Shown: positions 11,633-21,001 of the stretch, one piece after another
Position numbering within the stretch: position 1 is the stretch's first letter
Layout of the letters: every line of letters begins with the position of its first letter
DNA from: Centrapalus pauciflorus
Taxonomy: Eukaryota; Streptophyta; Magnoliopsida; Asterales; Asteraceae
DNA length: 64,000 nucleotides
Assembly (NCBI GenBank): GCA_020465985.1
Contig: JAANYP010000748.1
Location: 38,501-102,500, forward strand
Direction of reading: 5' to 3'
The notes under the pieces: generated by a model
What the model saw: only the letters and a program-made list of their open reading frames with translations
Databases searched by the model: none
What the model was told of the DNA's origin: nothing
Translations under genes and position numbers: made by a program

Positions 11633-12294
11633 TGTAAGGTCTACGACTGCAAGATCTATCTAGACGCGGATCCGTTAACGAGTGCGGAATCCTCGTTGAC
11701 GGTCAGACGGACAACTCTCAACCAACGGAAACACGGAGACTATTAGACGCTGAACGAACGACACACGAACGATCCTACGTACTAATTCTCTCCGAAACGG
11801 GACTCACCTAGCTGATAAACTCGAGATCGCTTAATGCTCAATTCCTCACGAATTCTGCAAAAAGTCTGCTAATGATTCGAGTCTATCCCTAATTATAGAC
11901 CCTGATTCGAGTCTGTTGTGGGCCAACCTCGAATCTGGCCTAAGGCCCATTCGAATCTGTCCATCTGACAGATTCGAATCTAACCTATTCGAATCTAAGG
12001 ACTCATTCGAATCTATCACAGATTCGAATGTATCCTTTTATGCAATTCGAATCTAGCCTTTGATATATATAACTAAGTGTTTGAAACTTATGTTTTAACT
12101 TATGCTTGAGTTAATCTTTGACCTTTATGTTTGAACTTCTTGTAATATGTAACATCAAGTTCAAACACACAATCAATAACAGACAAACACATATTAAACA
12201 TATATAACAAAATACTTGGTTAATACTCAGAATATTACCTAAACACATAATGCAGATCGATTAGACTGCTATCGTCACACAGGGTGTACCAACA
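11633..12294 (-). mobile_element. Element A 3' LTR
   Basis: 662 bp, minus-strand TGTTGGTACACC to CTTACA. It contains about ten TTCGAA/CTCGAG-type motifs between 11820 and 12060. Confidence 0.95.
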
Positions 12295-12314
12295 GACTCC
12301 CCCTTGACGATAGC
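12268..12314 (-). promoter_or_regulatory. Polypurine tract hairpin at the A 3' LTR junction
   Basis: Polypurine tract (minus-strand AAGGGGGAG, about 12297-12304) primes plus-strand DNA synthesis. It lies in the loop of a perfect 10 bp inverted repeat: GCTATCGTCA at 12268-12277 and TGACGATAGC at 12305-12314. The loop also holds the first 17 bases of the LTR. Confidence 0.8.
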
Positions 12315-12340
12315 TTCTAATTATTTACATTACATCAAAT

Positions 12341-15300
12341 TTAAGTACTAGAGCTATATATATTACTACCCGCATATAATCCAGCATCTATACAAACTTT
12401 GACTACCTTTTGGAACTTCCTGGCTTCAGATCTCCATGGTTCAGTAAAGAAGATAGGCTGATCATGAAGCTTCTTCAGGTCGTCCTTTGATAGGTTTATC
12501 AAGTGCAATGGATCATATACCTTCAAAATTACCTGCTCGTCTTGATCTTCAATGATAGCTTCAGCAGTGTCGATCTCTAGGTACCACCACTTCATGTTGC
12601 TCAAAACGTTCTGTGGCATTGGCTTCATTGGGACTTTCTTGAGACACCTCACAGGTTTGTATTCCATCCTGGCCCATGGCCTACCTGTATGAGGATCTAT
12701 TCTCGACCCATCCTCGACCCTCTTTCCGGTCCTTGGCTTGAGTCGCTCAAATTTCCCTGATCGCCCTTCTTTCCTTATAATTCTTTCAATCACGTTCGCG
12801 TAGGGATCATCTCCAATATTGATCAGCTCCTTCGAGGCTAACTCTTTAACTTCAATCTTGGGCAATGAATTAAACGCTTTCAGTGTCCGCCTCAAGTATT
12901 GAAGGCCATCTCTTCTTTTCAAAATAAACAGCTGCAGTTCTCTGTCAAAGAACCAGCTAATAATCCCTCCAGCAAAATTTCCAGCACCTGGATTTCTCAT
13001 CTTCTTCTTCATCTTCAGCTGATCTTTCTTTTCTTCCTTCTTGAACCAAAGATTTAACAGATCAGCTCTAGATGGCTCTTTCTCAGCCTCTTCAAGGTCT
13101 TTATCTTCAGCTGAGGCTACCTTGATGTAATCAATATCAATCACATTATGATCTTGGCTTTCATACAGTTCAGTGATTGGTTGTGAATTGATTATTACTT
13201 CATTAACGTGATCATCTTCATCATCTAGCACTTCATCATCAGATCTCCAGTCAGCGACGTCATCTGGAATGAACTCACCTTCTTCAACTTCTTCTAATTC
13301 TTCAATATCCTCTTCAAAATCAAATTCCATCAGCTCTTCTTCAATATCTTTTAGCGCATCTATCATGTCGCTATCTAAAGTCTTTGAAGAACTTGCTTCT
13401 CCTCCTGTTCCTCCTGGACTAGGCTCCCCCTGAGATTGAGCAGTCTGAGCTGCAGAAAAATCTACTGGCTCATTCTGTCTTTGTGTGCTGGGATCATTGC
13501 CTTGGTTGTCTTCATCATCTTCATCTCTCGGCCTCTGTGCTTCCTGATCACGGCACGATGTCTCCCCCTGAGCCTGTAAATTTTTCATTAACTGCTCAAT
13601 TAGGGAGCGCATCGACCTTATCTCGGCTGACTGATCACAAACAAAGGCTTTTAGCCCTAAGTTCTCTTCCTGAACTGTGTCCACAATCTTCTTTAGGTCG
13701 GCATTATGAGTCTGAATCTCGCCGACTGCCTTTGTTAGGCCTAAGATTTGGATATTTTGGAAGTCGACTCGCGCTTTTAGCTGCTCAAACCTTTGATTGT
13801 CGGCGTATGAGGATGAGGTTGATGGGATGGACTGAATTGGAGTTGGAATGATTGGTGATGGGATGTATGGTTCATCATGAGGTGGTGATGGTGGAATGGT
13901 GGTTTGAGGGTCCTGTGGTTGAGGAATTTCAGGTTGAGAGATTTCTGGTTGTTCTGCGGCAGCTGAAGAGGATCCTTGCATGAACCTGTGACGTTTGGCC
14001 CGTTGCCTCGTCACAAGGTGAGAAACTTCTTCTTCTTCGAAATCCGACTCCTCCAATTCCCTGTCAAATCGTCTCCTAGAACCACCTTCATTTATAATCA
14101 GTCGCGAACCATAAGTTCCAATTTGAACTTCAGGAACGGCAGACCTTGACTCTGGAGCTTCAGCTTCTACCTCCTCCATCTCTTCTGACTCAGTTGCTGA
14201 AGATGACAAAACGTCATCAGCCTGCTCTGGCTCATAATCCTCAACTTGTCTAAACACATCTTCTGCTCCTTCCGGAGGCTGTAACAACTGATCAACTAAC
14301 TCTGCAGTTATTTCCTCATTGGCATGAGGTCCAGACGCCCAGATTTCTTCCAAGGTTTGGGCTATTTGCTCGGTTTCTGGAACGGCACTTGAAGGCCCTG
14401 CTTCCTGTACCTCTGGCCCTGGCTGTTGACTTGTGGAAGGCCTAGACGCCTGAGTCTGACTCGCAGTAGCTCTTGGTCTTCGCCTTTGTGGCTGTGCACG
14501 TCGTTGTTGTTGTTGTTGATGCGGTTGCTGTTGCTGTTGCTGTTGCTGCTGAGGCTGAACTTCTACTTCACCTGCCCAGTTGGCATTATCTGGTGCCACA
14601 AAGTTCCTGTCTAAAACAGCTCCAAACAACGGTCGCTCGATCGGAATAGCCAATCTTCCTCGATGTGAGGAACAATCAGCGAATATCCTTTTGTCCATAA
14701 TCGCTACGTTCTGAACGTCATTTGATGGCGGCAGATTTGGCAAGAAGTGCCTGATCAACATCATGATGAACCGCGGATATAGCAGGAATTGCTGATTTTC
14801 AGGAGCGGTGATCTGGTGAACAAATTCGGAGAAAAACATTTCCGAGAAACTGTATGGTCGATTGTACACCATCGCGACTATCCCAGACCGGATCTTCGCA
14901 ACTATATAGTCAAACCCAGCTTTCTTTGGTGCAAAGCATACCATGAAGACATGAGCCAAAAACCTCCATTGGCCAATTAACCCGCTCTTCATATAGGACA
15001 CTTTCGACACGTCTAGACTATATCCCATTCTCTGAAAGGCCGCTTGCCTGATGTTCAGAGGAAATTCGATCGGTCCAGACTCTTCTTCTTGAGTGCCCAG
15101 CTGCAACACTTGACGCAGCATATCCGCTGAAAATACTAGCGGTTGTCCAGCAATGCGAGTTCGTAGCACTGTCGGAGTGACCGAGCAGTCTACTTGAAGA
15201 TGATCGTAAAATTGACGGATATAAGGCAATATAAGCTGAACATTATGAGATAGTGCAAATCCTATCCTAGATTCCACAAGAAATTCTAGCATCTGCCTGT

Positions 15301-15376
15301 ATCCCTGCGCCTCAGGGAGGTCATGATCCGGATGAAGCACCATATTGTGCTTAGGAACAAACGCACGAACTGCCAT
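12341..15376 (-). CDS. Env-position ORF of Sirevirus element A (1011 aa), function unknown
   Basis: Open frame downstream of pol, where Sireviruses often carry an extra 'envelope-like' gene. I chose the ATG at 15374-15376 (MAVRAF) because copy D starts at the equivalent codon and a splice-acceptor-like TGTGCAG ends two bases upstream. Residues 1-265 look globular; 274-290 are glutamine-rich; 292-301 are basic; 528-602 form a heptad-patterned coiled coil; 670-725 are strongly acidic; 778-794 are lysine-rich; 800-1011 form a second conserved globular block (SWFFDRELQLFILKRRDGLQ). I see no signal peptide and no transmembrane segment, so an envelope role is not supported by sequence. The frame is intact although pol next to it is broken. 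Coding is certain as an ORF; function is open. Confidence 0.85.
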   Translation of the reverse strand: MAVRAFVPKHNMVLHPDHDLPEAQGYRQMLEFLVESRIGFALSHNVQLILPYIRQFYDHLQVDCSVTPTVLRTRIAGQPLVFSADMLRQVLQLGTQEEESGPIEFPLNIRQAAFQRMGYSLDVSKVSYMKSGLIGQWRFLAHVFMVCFAPKKAGFDYIVAKIRSGIVAMVYNRPYSFSEMFFSEFVHQITAPENQQFLLYPRFIMMLIRHFLPNLPPSNDVQNVAIMDKRIFADCSSHRGRLAIPIERPLFGAVLDRNFVAPDNANWAGEVEVQPQQQQQQQQQPHQQQQQRRAQPQRRRPRATASQTQASRPSTSQQPGPEVQEAGPSSAVPETEQIAQTLEEIWASGPHANEEITAELVDQLLQPPEGAEDVFRQVEDYEPEQADDVLSSSATESEEMEEVEAEAPESRSAVPEVQIGTYGSRLIINEGGSRRRFDRELEESDFEEEEVSHLVTRQRAKRHRFMQGSSSAAAEQPEISQPEIPQPQDPQTTIPPSPPHDEPYIPSPIIPTPIQSIPSTSSSYADNQRFEQLKARVDFQNIQILGLTKAVGEIQTHNADLKKIVDTVQEENLGLKAFVCDQSAEIRSMRSLIEQLMKNLQAQGETSCRDQEAQRPRDEDDEDNQGNDPSTQRQNEPVDFSAAQTAQSQGEPSPGGTGGEASSSKTLDSDMIDALKDIEEELMEFDFEEDIEELEEVEEGEFIPDDVADWRSDDEVLDDEDDHVNEVIINSQPITELYESQDHNVIDIDYIKVASAEDKDLEEAEKEPSRADLLNLWFKKEEKKDQLKMKKKMRNPGAGNFAGGIISWFFDRELQLFILKRRDGLQYLRRTLKAFNSLPKIEVKELASKELINIGDDPYANVIERIIRKEGRSGKFERLKPRTGKRVEDGSRIDPHTGRPWARMEYKPVRCLKKVPMKPMPQNVLSNMKWWYLEIDTAEAIIEDQDEQVILKVYDPLHLINLSKDDLKKLHDQPIFFTEPWRSEARKFQKVVKVCIDAGLYAGSNIYSSST

Positions 15377-17608
15377 ATCTGCACAATAAATAAAACTGTT
15401 AGACTTATTAAAAATCAATAAACTTGTTTAAATTCAAATTTGTTTTAATTTGTACTTTATTAAATACAAAATCTAACACAATTAAATTTCCACAAGTTTA
15501 ATAAAATTTAAATTAGACAAAAATAAATAAAGTGCAGATTCGAAAGTAACAGATTCGAAGTGTCCATATTCGAGTGTAATGGACAGATTCGAAGTGTCCC
15601 TATTCGAGTCTAATGGACAGATTCGAGGATCATGGGTATCTCGAATCTAATGACAGATTCGAGAAACCCTTGAACAGATTCGAATGTCCATGAACAGACT
15701 CGAAGCCCCATCGGCCATGGTTTCAACAAAAACCCAAAATTTTAACCATTTTGAACTTAGTAAATCACATACATTAGTTCAACTAGGTTCTAATTATAGA
15801 TTTATGGTTTCAATTTGATATTTTATAGGTCCTAACTTAGTTATTTAGCAAAAACTCTATTTTGACCCATAAAACTTCAAAATGTGATGTTTTAAGCCCA
15901 AAATTTGTGTATAAAACTACCAAAATCTTGTACAATCCGGTTGATTATACCTAGAAAAGAGTGTAGAATCGAACACAAAAGCTTTAGACTCGATGAAATG
16001 TCGTTTATAGGAAATACGATAGACTCGAGAACAGATTCGAGATCGCTGATATAGATTCGAGAGTATAGATTCGACAACAGTAAAGTAATAAATGACTTCA
16101 CTATTGACCTATATATACTACCTACCTTCGAGTCTATGTGTAGTTTCGAGTCTACTGACAGATTCGAAATACTTCACTTCGAGTCTGTCTTAGATTCGAA
16201 ATTACCAACACTTAGAAAAATTTCGGAAATTTTGAAATAACTTCAACTTTTCCAACTTTTTCTACGGTATTGTGTAACCAGATAAACTATGCCAATTCTT
16301 TTACCCTAAGCAACAGATATTTCACGCAATGTTTATTTTATCCAACTTTGAATGCACCCTCAGTAACTTTTGACCTTTTACCTAAGTAAAAATTAAACTA
16401 ACCCTAAATAAGATAAAATAAAATAAACTAAGGTAAAAATAAAATAAAATAAAATAAAGTAAAATAAAATTTTGACCAAAAATTTAATCTAGACTTAAGA
16501 AAAAAAAATTTACAATCTAAGCTAAATACTTAACAACATATTTTTGATGAGTATAGTCTAAGAAAGGTTCAATCAGATAGCGATGTCCGATACTAACCTT
16601 CAGTACTTAAACTTTCACACTTAGGAATTTTTTGAATTCCTTTGATTGTTTGTCGTGACATACCCACTTAGCCGATTGTTGGTATTTTACCCTGTTAAAC
16701 ATTTTACATTTCGGAATATCCCTTGGCCTTTTTATTTATCAGGAAATTATCTTACGTGACTCAGACATAGACATACTTTTATGATCAAGGCACACAGACA
16801 AAAATTCTAACTTGTTGGTATTTGCAAACTTTCTTTAAAAGACAAACATCGGACACAGGTCTGTATTCTCATACAACAAAGTGTCTTAGTTCGACTTAAG
16901 GTTTATTTCTAAAGTTAGCAGATAGCGGTGACAGGTCTGTACTGACGTACAACAAAGCGACATGTCTGCTAACCCGAATCTAAACAGAGACAACAGGTCT
17001 GTACTTACGTACAACAGAGTTGCATGTTTTCGACTCTCAGTTTTTCATGATATTTCTATTCTTTCCATTTTCAGATGTATTTGATGTTGCCATACATCCC
17101 CAGAAGGTTTGCATACCTCATTTAGACTTAAAGTTTGTATGTCTTGTACATAAAAATTAAGACCGATTGGTCGTACATCTAGGTTAGTGACACGCTTGAC
17201 TTTTTCTAGAATATTTTATTAGCCTTGAGATTCCCTATATGTATTATGCCTACCAACACATCAAACTTAGTAAAGTATAACACTTAGGATTTAGTTGCAT
17301 TATGTGTGAAAGCCTAAATACTTAGAGTTTGTAACGACGGTGCTAATTTTCGTCACTTTGAATCTATGTATCTAAGACTTAACTCATTTTCTGATATTCT
17401 CCTTTTTTTTTTTTTTTTTCTTTTTTTTTTGTATTTTTCTCTCTTTTTTCTTTTGTTTTTCATAGCAAAAAGCAATAAACTAAGCTAACCTACTAACTTA
17501 CTAAAAATAGAAACTTACTAAAAATAGAAACTTACCTAAATTAGCAGACTACTGTAAAGAAAGAAATATAACGACTATAAAAGGAAATAAAATACTACTA
17601 AGGCCAAT
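15377..17608 (-). other. Element A pol-env spacer with TCGA motif clusters and hairpins
   Basis: About 2.2 kb without a credible frame between pol and the env-position ORF. It holds about 21 TTCGAA/CTCGAG-type motifs in two clusters (15536-15715 and 15965-16205), three tetraloop hairpins (16862-17013) and a T-rich tract at 17400-17460. Copy D has the same layout, so the spacer is a conserved part of the element. Confidence 0.8.
16862..17013 (-). ncRNA. Three tetraloop hairpins in the A spacer
   Basis: On the element strand the hairpins are TGTAC-GTAA-GTACA (17013-17000), TGTAC-GTCA-GTACA (16951-16938) and TGTAT-GAGA-ATACA (16875-16862). Each is preceded by TTG or TTTG and followed by GACCTGT. 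The third stem has a compensated C-G to T-A exchange. This is a candidate structured RNA element rather than a separate RNA gene. Confidence 0.55.
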
Positions 17609-20600
17609 TTACTCTGGGTTGCGCATTCCATTCAGTTGAATTAAATACTCAAACCGTGACTTATCAAACGCTTTGGTAAATAAATCAGCATTATTATCTT
17701 CTGTTGCCACCTTTACCAGTTTGATTAAGTTCTTTTCAGCACAATCACGAATAAAATGGTGCCTTATGTCTTGTGCTTGTTTACTGTGTTTAACTGGATT
17801 ATTTGTTATCGCCAATTGTAGATTGATTGTCTATCCGAATGGGTTTAGATAAGCCAAACCGTATCCCGCAATTGTTGTTGTATCCACAGAACCTGTGAAC
17901 TAGCAACTACCGCAGCAACATACCGGCCTCGCACGTTGACACGGCTACCGATGCTTTGTTTCTTGCATTGCCAGGATACCAATCTCCCTCCTCGACTGAC
18001 AACCTCAGTCGTTGATTTGCGCGTCAAGCTGCCTCCTCCGCCCTAGTCGATCTGTGAACGCCTCCAACTTCTAGATCTCCCTCCGCGTGATACAAAGTCC
18101 AGCCTTCGGTTTCCGGATTGAGTATCGTAGGACTCCGCTTCACAGCTTTCCTATGCATCTCTTCGGATTCGCTTGAAAACCTAGGACAATACACACAGCA
18201 AAACATATATAGGTCTTGAAGCAGTTAATTACATAAGTGACCCAATCATGGCCCCGATATAAAGTTGGATCCACATCGGAATCACTTTCAGTTACTCCGG
18301 CCCGAGATTGTGATTCCACTTGAATCGGCCGTGCTGAAGTGGGCAGTCAACTGAGTTCTCCTCCATCCCAAACCGTTCTAATATGTCATAGACATTACTA
18401 GTTTGATGGTATAAACATCCTCCTTCTTTTGGTCAACTTGTAACCCTTAAAAAGGGAAATTCAACTCACCCATAGCCAATCATCTCGAACTTAGACTTCA
18501 TCACCTTCTCAAAATCTTGCCATCTGTCGTCTGCTGATCCAAAAATGGATCTCACGACGTTACACTTGGACCAAGAGAAAGTGATTCCCTTTTCTCCTCA
18601 CAAAAGATGAGTACTATCTATCCTACCCCGCTCAAAGCCATTTTTAACAGATGGTTGGATAGAGTCTCATACCACGCCCTAGGGCCTGATGTAATCCCAT
18701 AAAGAGCCTTATCTAAGCGATAGACTAGCAGGCTATTTAGCGATTTGTAAACCCGGGCGGTTGTTCTACATTACACCAACTCCTTCACTTTCCCATACGG
18801 ACAGCACTCTTAAACAATCCAGTTGATCTATTTAAAGCCTTTGAAGGAGGCAAAAGCAAAAAACAACCTAATGCTTCTAACCTTGCTACCGGTGCAAACA
18901 CTTCGTTGTAATCGATTCCCTCTCTGGTGAACCCTTACAACAATCCTCGCCTTGTTGCGCGTGACTATACCTCCGATTCGTCTCTCTTGCACTTACAAAA
19001 CCCATTTGGTTCCTATTGCAATCTTCCCCTCGAGTAAACGAACTAACTCCCACCACTTCTAGTTCCTAATTGTGAACGCTTCTTCCCCCTGCATCCGCTC
19101 AACCCGGAGTTGTCCTTAAGTGCCATTTGCACATTTTTGGGCTCTACTTGCGATATGAAACATGAATATAGACATGTGTGATATGCCTCGGAGTCGTTTA
19201 TCATCGACAACAACACAGTGTTGTTATTTACACTACTCCGAGTCCTCACACCCTCGTTAGGATTTCCTATGATGTTATCTATTGGATGGTTCTTGTTAAT
19301 CCAAGAGGTCTCTATTTCGTCTACCCTTAGATTATCTCCTAAGTTGGATCCTATTTCACCTAAAGGGGGAATAGGCTCAGCTTCCACATTTTCTTCCTCA
19401 CGGACGTTTTCCTCAGAGGCAGAACTTGAAGCTTGAGTCTGATTCTCATTGGTAGGTGTCTCTTGATCAGCAACTTCTGGAGAACTATCTACAGTCGCAG
19501 TAGGCTCGGACGTAGATTCGAACGTGGTCCTCGGAAAAATATGGCCATCGTCATTTAGGTGCAACGTCGCCATGTCTTTTTCGATTGTACCTGCAGTATC
19601 ATCCAAAGGAATGTTAAATGACTCAAATAACTTATCATAGTCAAATATCCATTCCGGACCAGTTTGGGGTTCATGAGTATAACTTGTGACTTCAATGTTA
19701 TACACAATCTCCACAGTACTAGTTGTTTTGTTAAACACCCGTTTGTTTGGTGAGTTTGGCACATAACCTAGGAAGTATCCTTCGTCAGCCTTTTCACCAA
19801 ACTTCGGTTGATGTTTTGTTCTTAAAAGTGTACATGGTACTCCAAACGGTTCGAATCCAGTTAAGTTAGGTGGCCGTTTATTCAAAATTTCATAACATGT
19901 TTTGTTCAATGATTTGACTGTAAGGACTCTATTTAAAATATGGCACGCGGTATTCACTGCCTCCCCCCAAAACATGGTAGGAAGCTTTGAATCCGAAAGC
20001 ATAGTCCTTGCAGCCTCAATCAATGTTCTGTTTTTACGTTCGGCCACCCCATTCTGTTGTGTTTCATATGGTGCACTGAATTGATGCACGATGCCCTTTG
20101 ATAGGCAATATACACCAATTACAGAGTTTTTAAATTCAGTCCCATTATCACTACGAATATGTTTAACCCTTGTTCCGTAGGAATTCTCCACTTGGTCTAA
20201 GAACCCGATGAGCTTTGCAGCCGTCTCGTCCTTCGTACCTAAAAAGAAAACCCATGAAAACCGTGAGTAATCGTCAGTGATAACTAAGCAAAACCAACTA
20301 CCTCCTATACTCCTTTTGTTGATAGGGCCGAAAAGGTCCATATGCAACAAATCGAATGTCGAGGTTATGGAGTTCAGCTTCTTGGACTTGTGTGTCTTTT
20401 TATGTTGCTTGCCCTTCATGCACGGTAGACACTTATCCTCAAATTGAAAGCTCTTCAGAGGCACACCTTGCACCAAACCATTCTTTGTTATGTAGTTCAT
20501 TTTCCTTAGGTGCAAGTGAGCCATGCGTCTGTGCCACAAAACCGATTCCGTCTCCGAAGCTTTTGATAGTAAGCAGATCGGACCCATCGAATTATCTGGC

Positions 20601-20975
20601 TTGTTCATATCGAGCATGTACAAGTTATTCTTCCTTGGAGCCCGCATCAATATCCAATCTTCAGGTATCTTGAATCCCGGCTTTAGCACTAACGCCTCAG
20701 TGTCAGTAAATAACACCGAGTTCTTCTTATCACAGATTTGAGATACACTAATGAGATTATGAACCAGTTTATCAACGTGATAAACTTGATCCAAAGTAAT
20801 CGTCCCATTAGTGACTTCTCCAGTTCCAGTGATATTTCCACCCTTGTTACCCGCGAATGATACGAATCCCCTATTACCCCCCCTTGAAGTCTGTGAGAAG
20901 ACTTCTTTCCCCCGTCATGTGCCTGGAGCAACCACTGTCGACGAACCACTTGTTGTTTGGACCGGTAGTTATCTC
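17609..20975 (-). pseudogene. Element A pol (protease-integrase-RT-RNase H), disrupted
   Basis: Polyprotein that would process gag, integrate cDNA and reverse transcribe the RNA. It starts right after a splice-acceptor-like CAG (20976-20978). The protease block WFVDSGCSRHMTG lies near 20935. A single extra base in the C run 20877-20883 shifts the frame. From 20794 to 19115 the gag-pre-integrase (LWHRRM-HLHLRK, CLPC zinc finger) and the integrase core with its D, D and E residues (RSDNGTEF, NGVAERKNR) stay open. Then 19115-17770 carries dense one- and two-base indels across RT and the start of RNase H. The last 50 codons (17760-17609) are clean again. Compare with 33608-36976 in D. Confidence 0.85.
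17770..19115 (-). other. Indel island covering RT/RNase H of element A
   Basis: When aligned by eye to D (35470-36800) this interval has small insertions or deletions roughly every 15-25 bases, while sequence on both sides aligns without gaps for hundreds of bases. The LTRs of A are 99.7% identical. This pattern suggests unpolished long-read consensus rather than natural decay. Confidence 0.7.
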
Positions 20976-21001
20976 CTGCACATGAAAGAAAAATAGGTTA
21001 G
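20969..21001 (-). promoter_or_regulatory. Splice-acceptor-like site at the A gag-pol junction
   Basis: Element-strand order: CTAAC branch-point-like motif (21001-20997) overlapping the gag stop codon, a T-rich tract, then TGTGCAG ending at 20976, followed directly by the pol reading frame. Copy D has the same arrangement. A spliced RNA would be one way to express pol after the gag stop. No donor was assigned. Confidence 0.45.

Noticed and set aside
11871..12060. TTCGAA clusters as heat-shock elements
   Set aside because: Heat-shock elements need GAA and TTC blocks separated by two bases in alternation; here TTC and GAA abut directly, so the motif does not fit.
13483..13851. 122-codon plus-strand frame opposite the env-position ORF
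   Set aside because: Shadow of the long minus-strand ORF; no conservation in copy D and no features.
18024..18206. Small minus-strand frames within 17845-18206
   Set aside because: Fragments of the RT/RNase H frame of element A cut up by indels, not independent genes.
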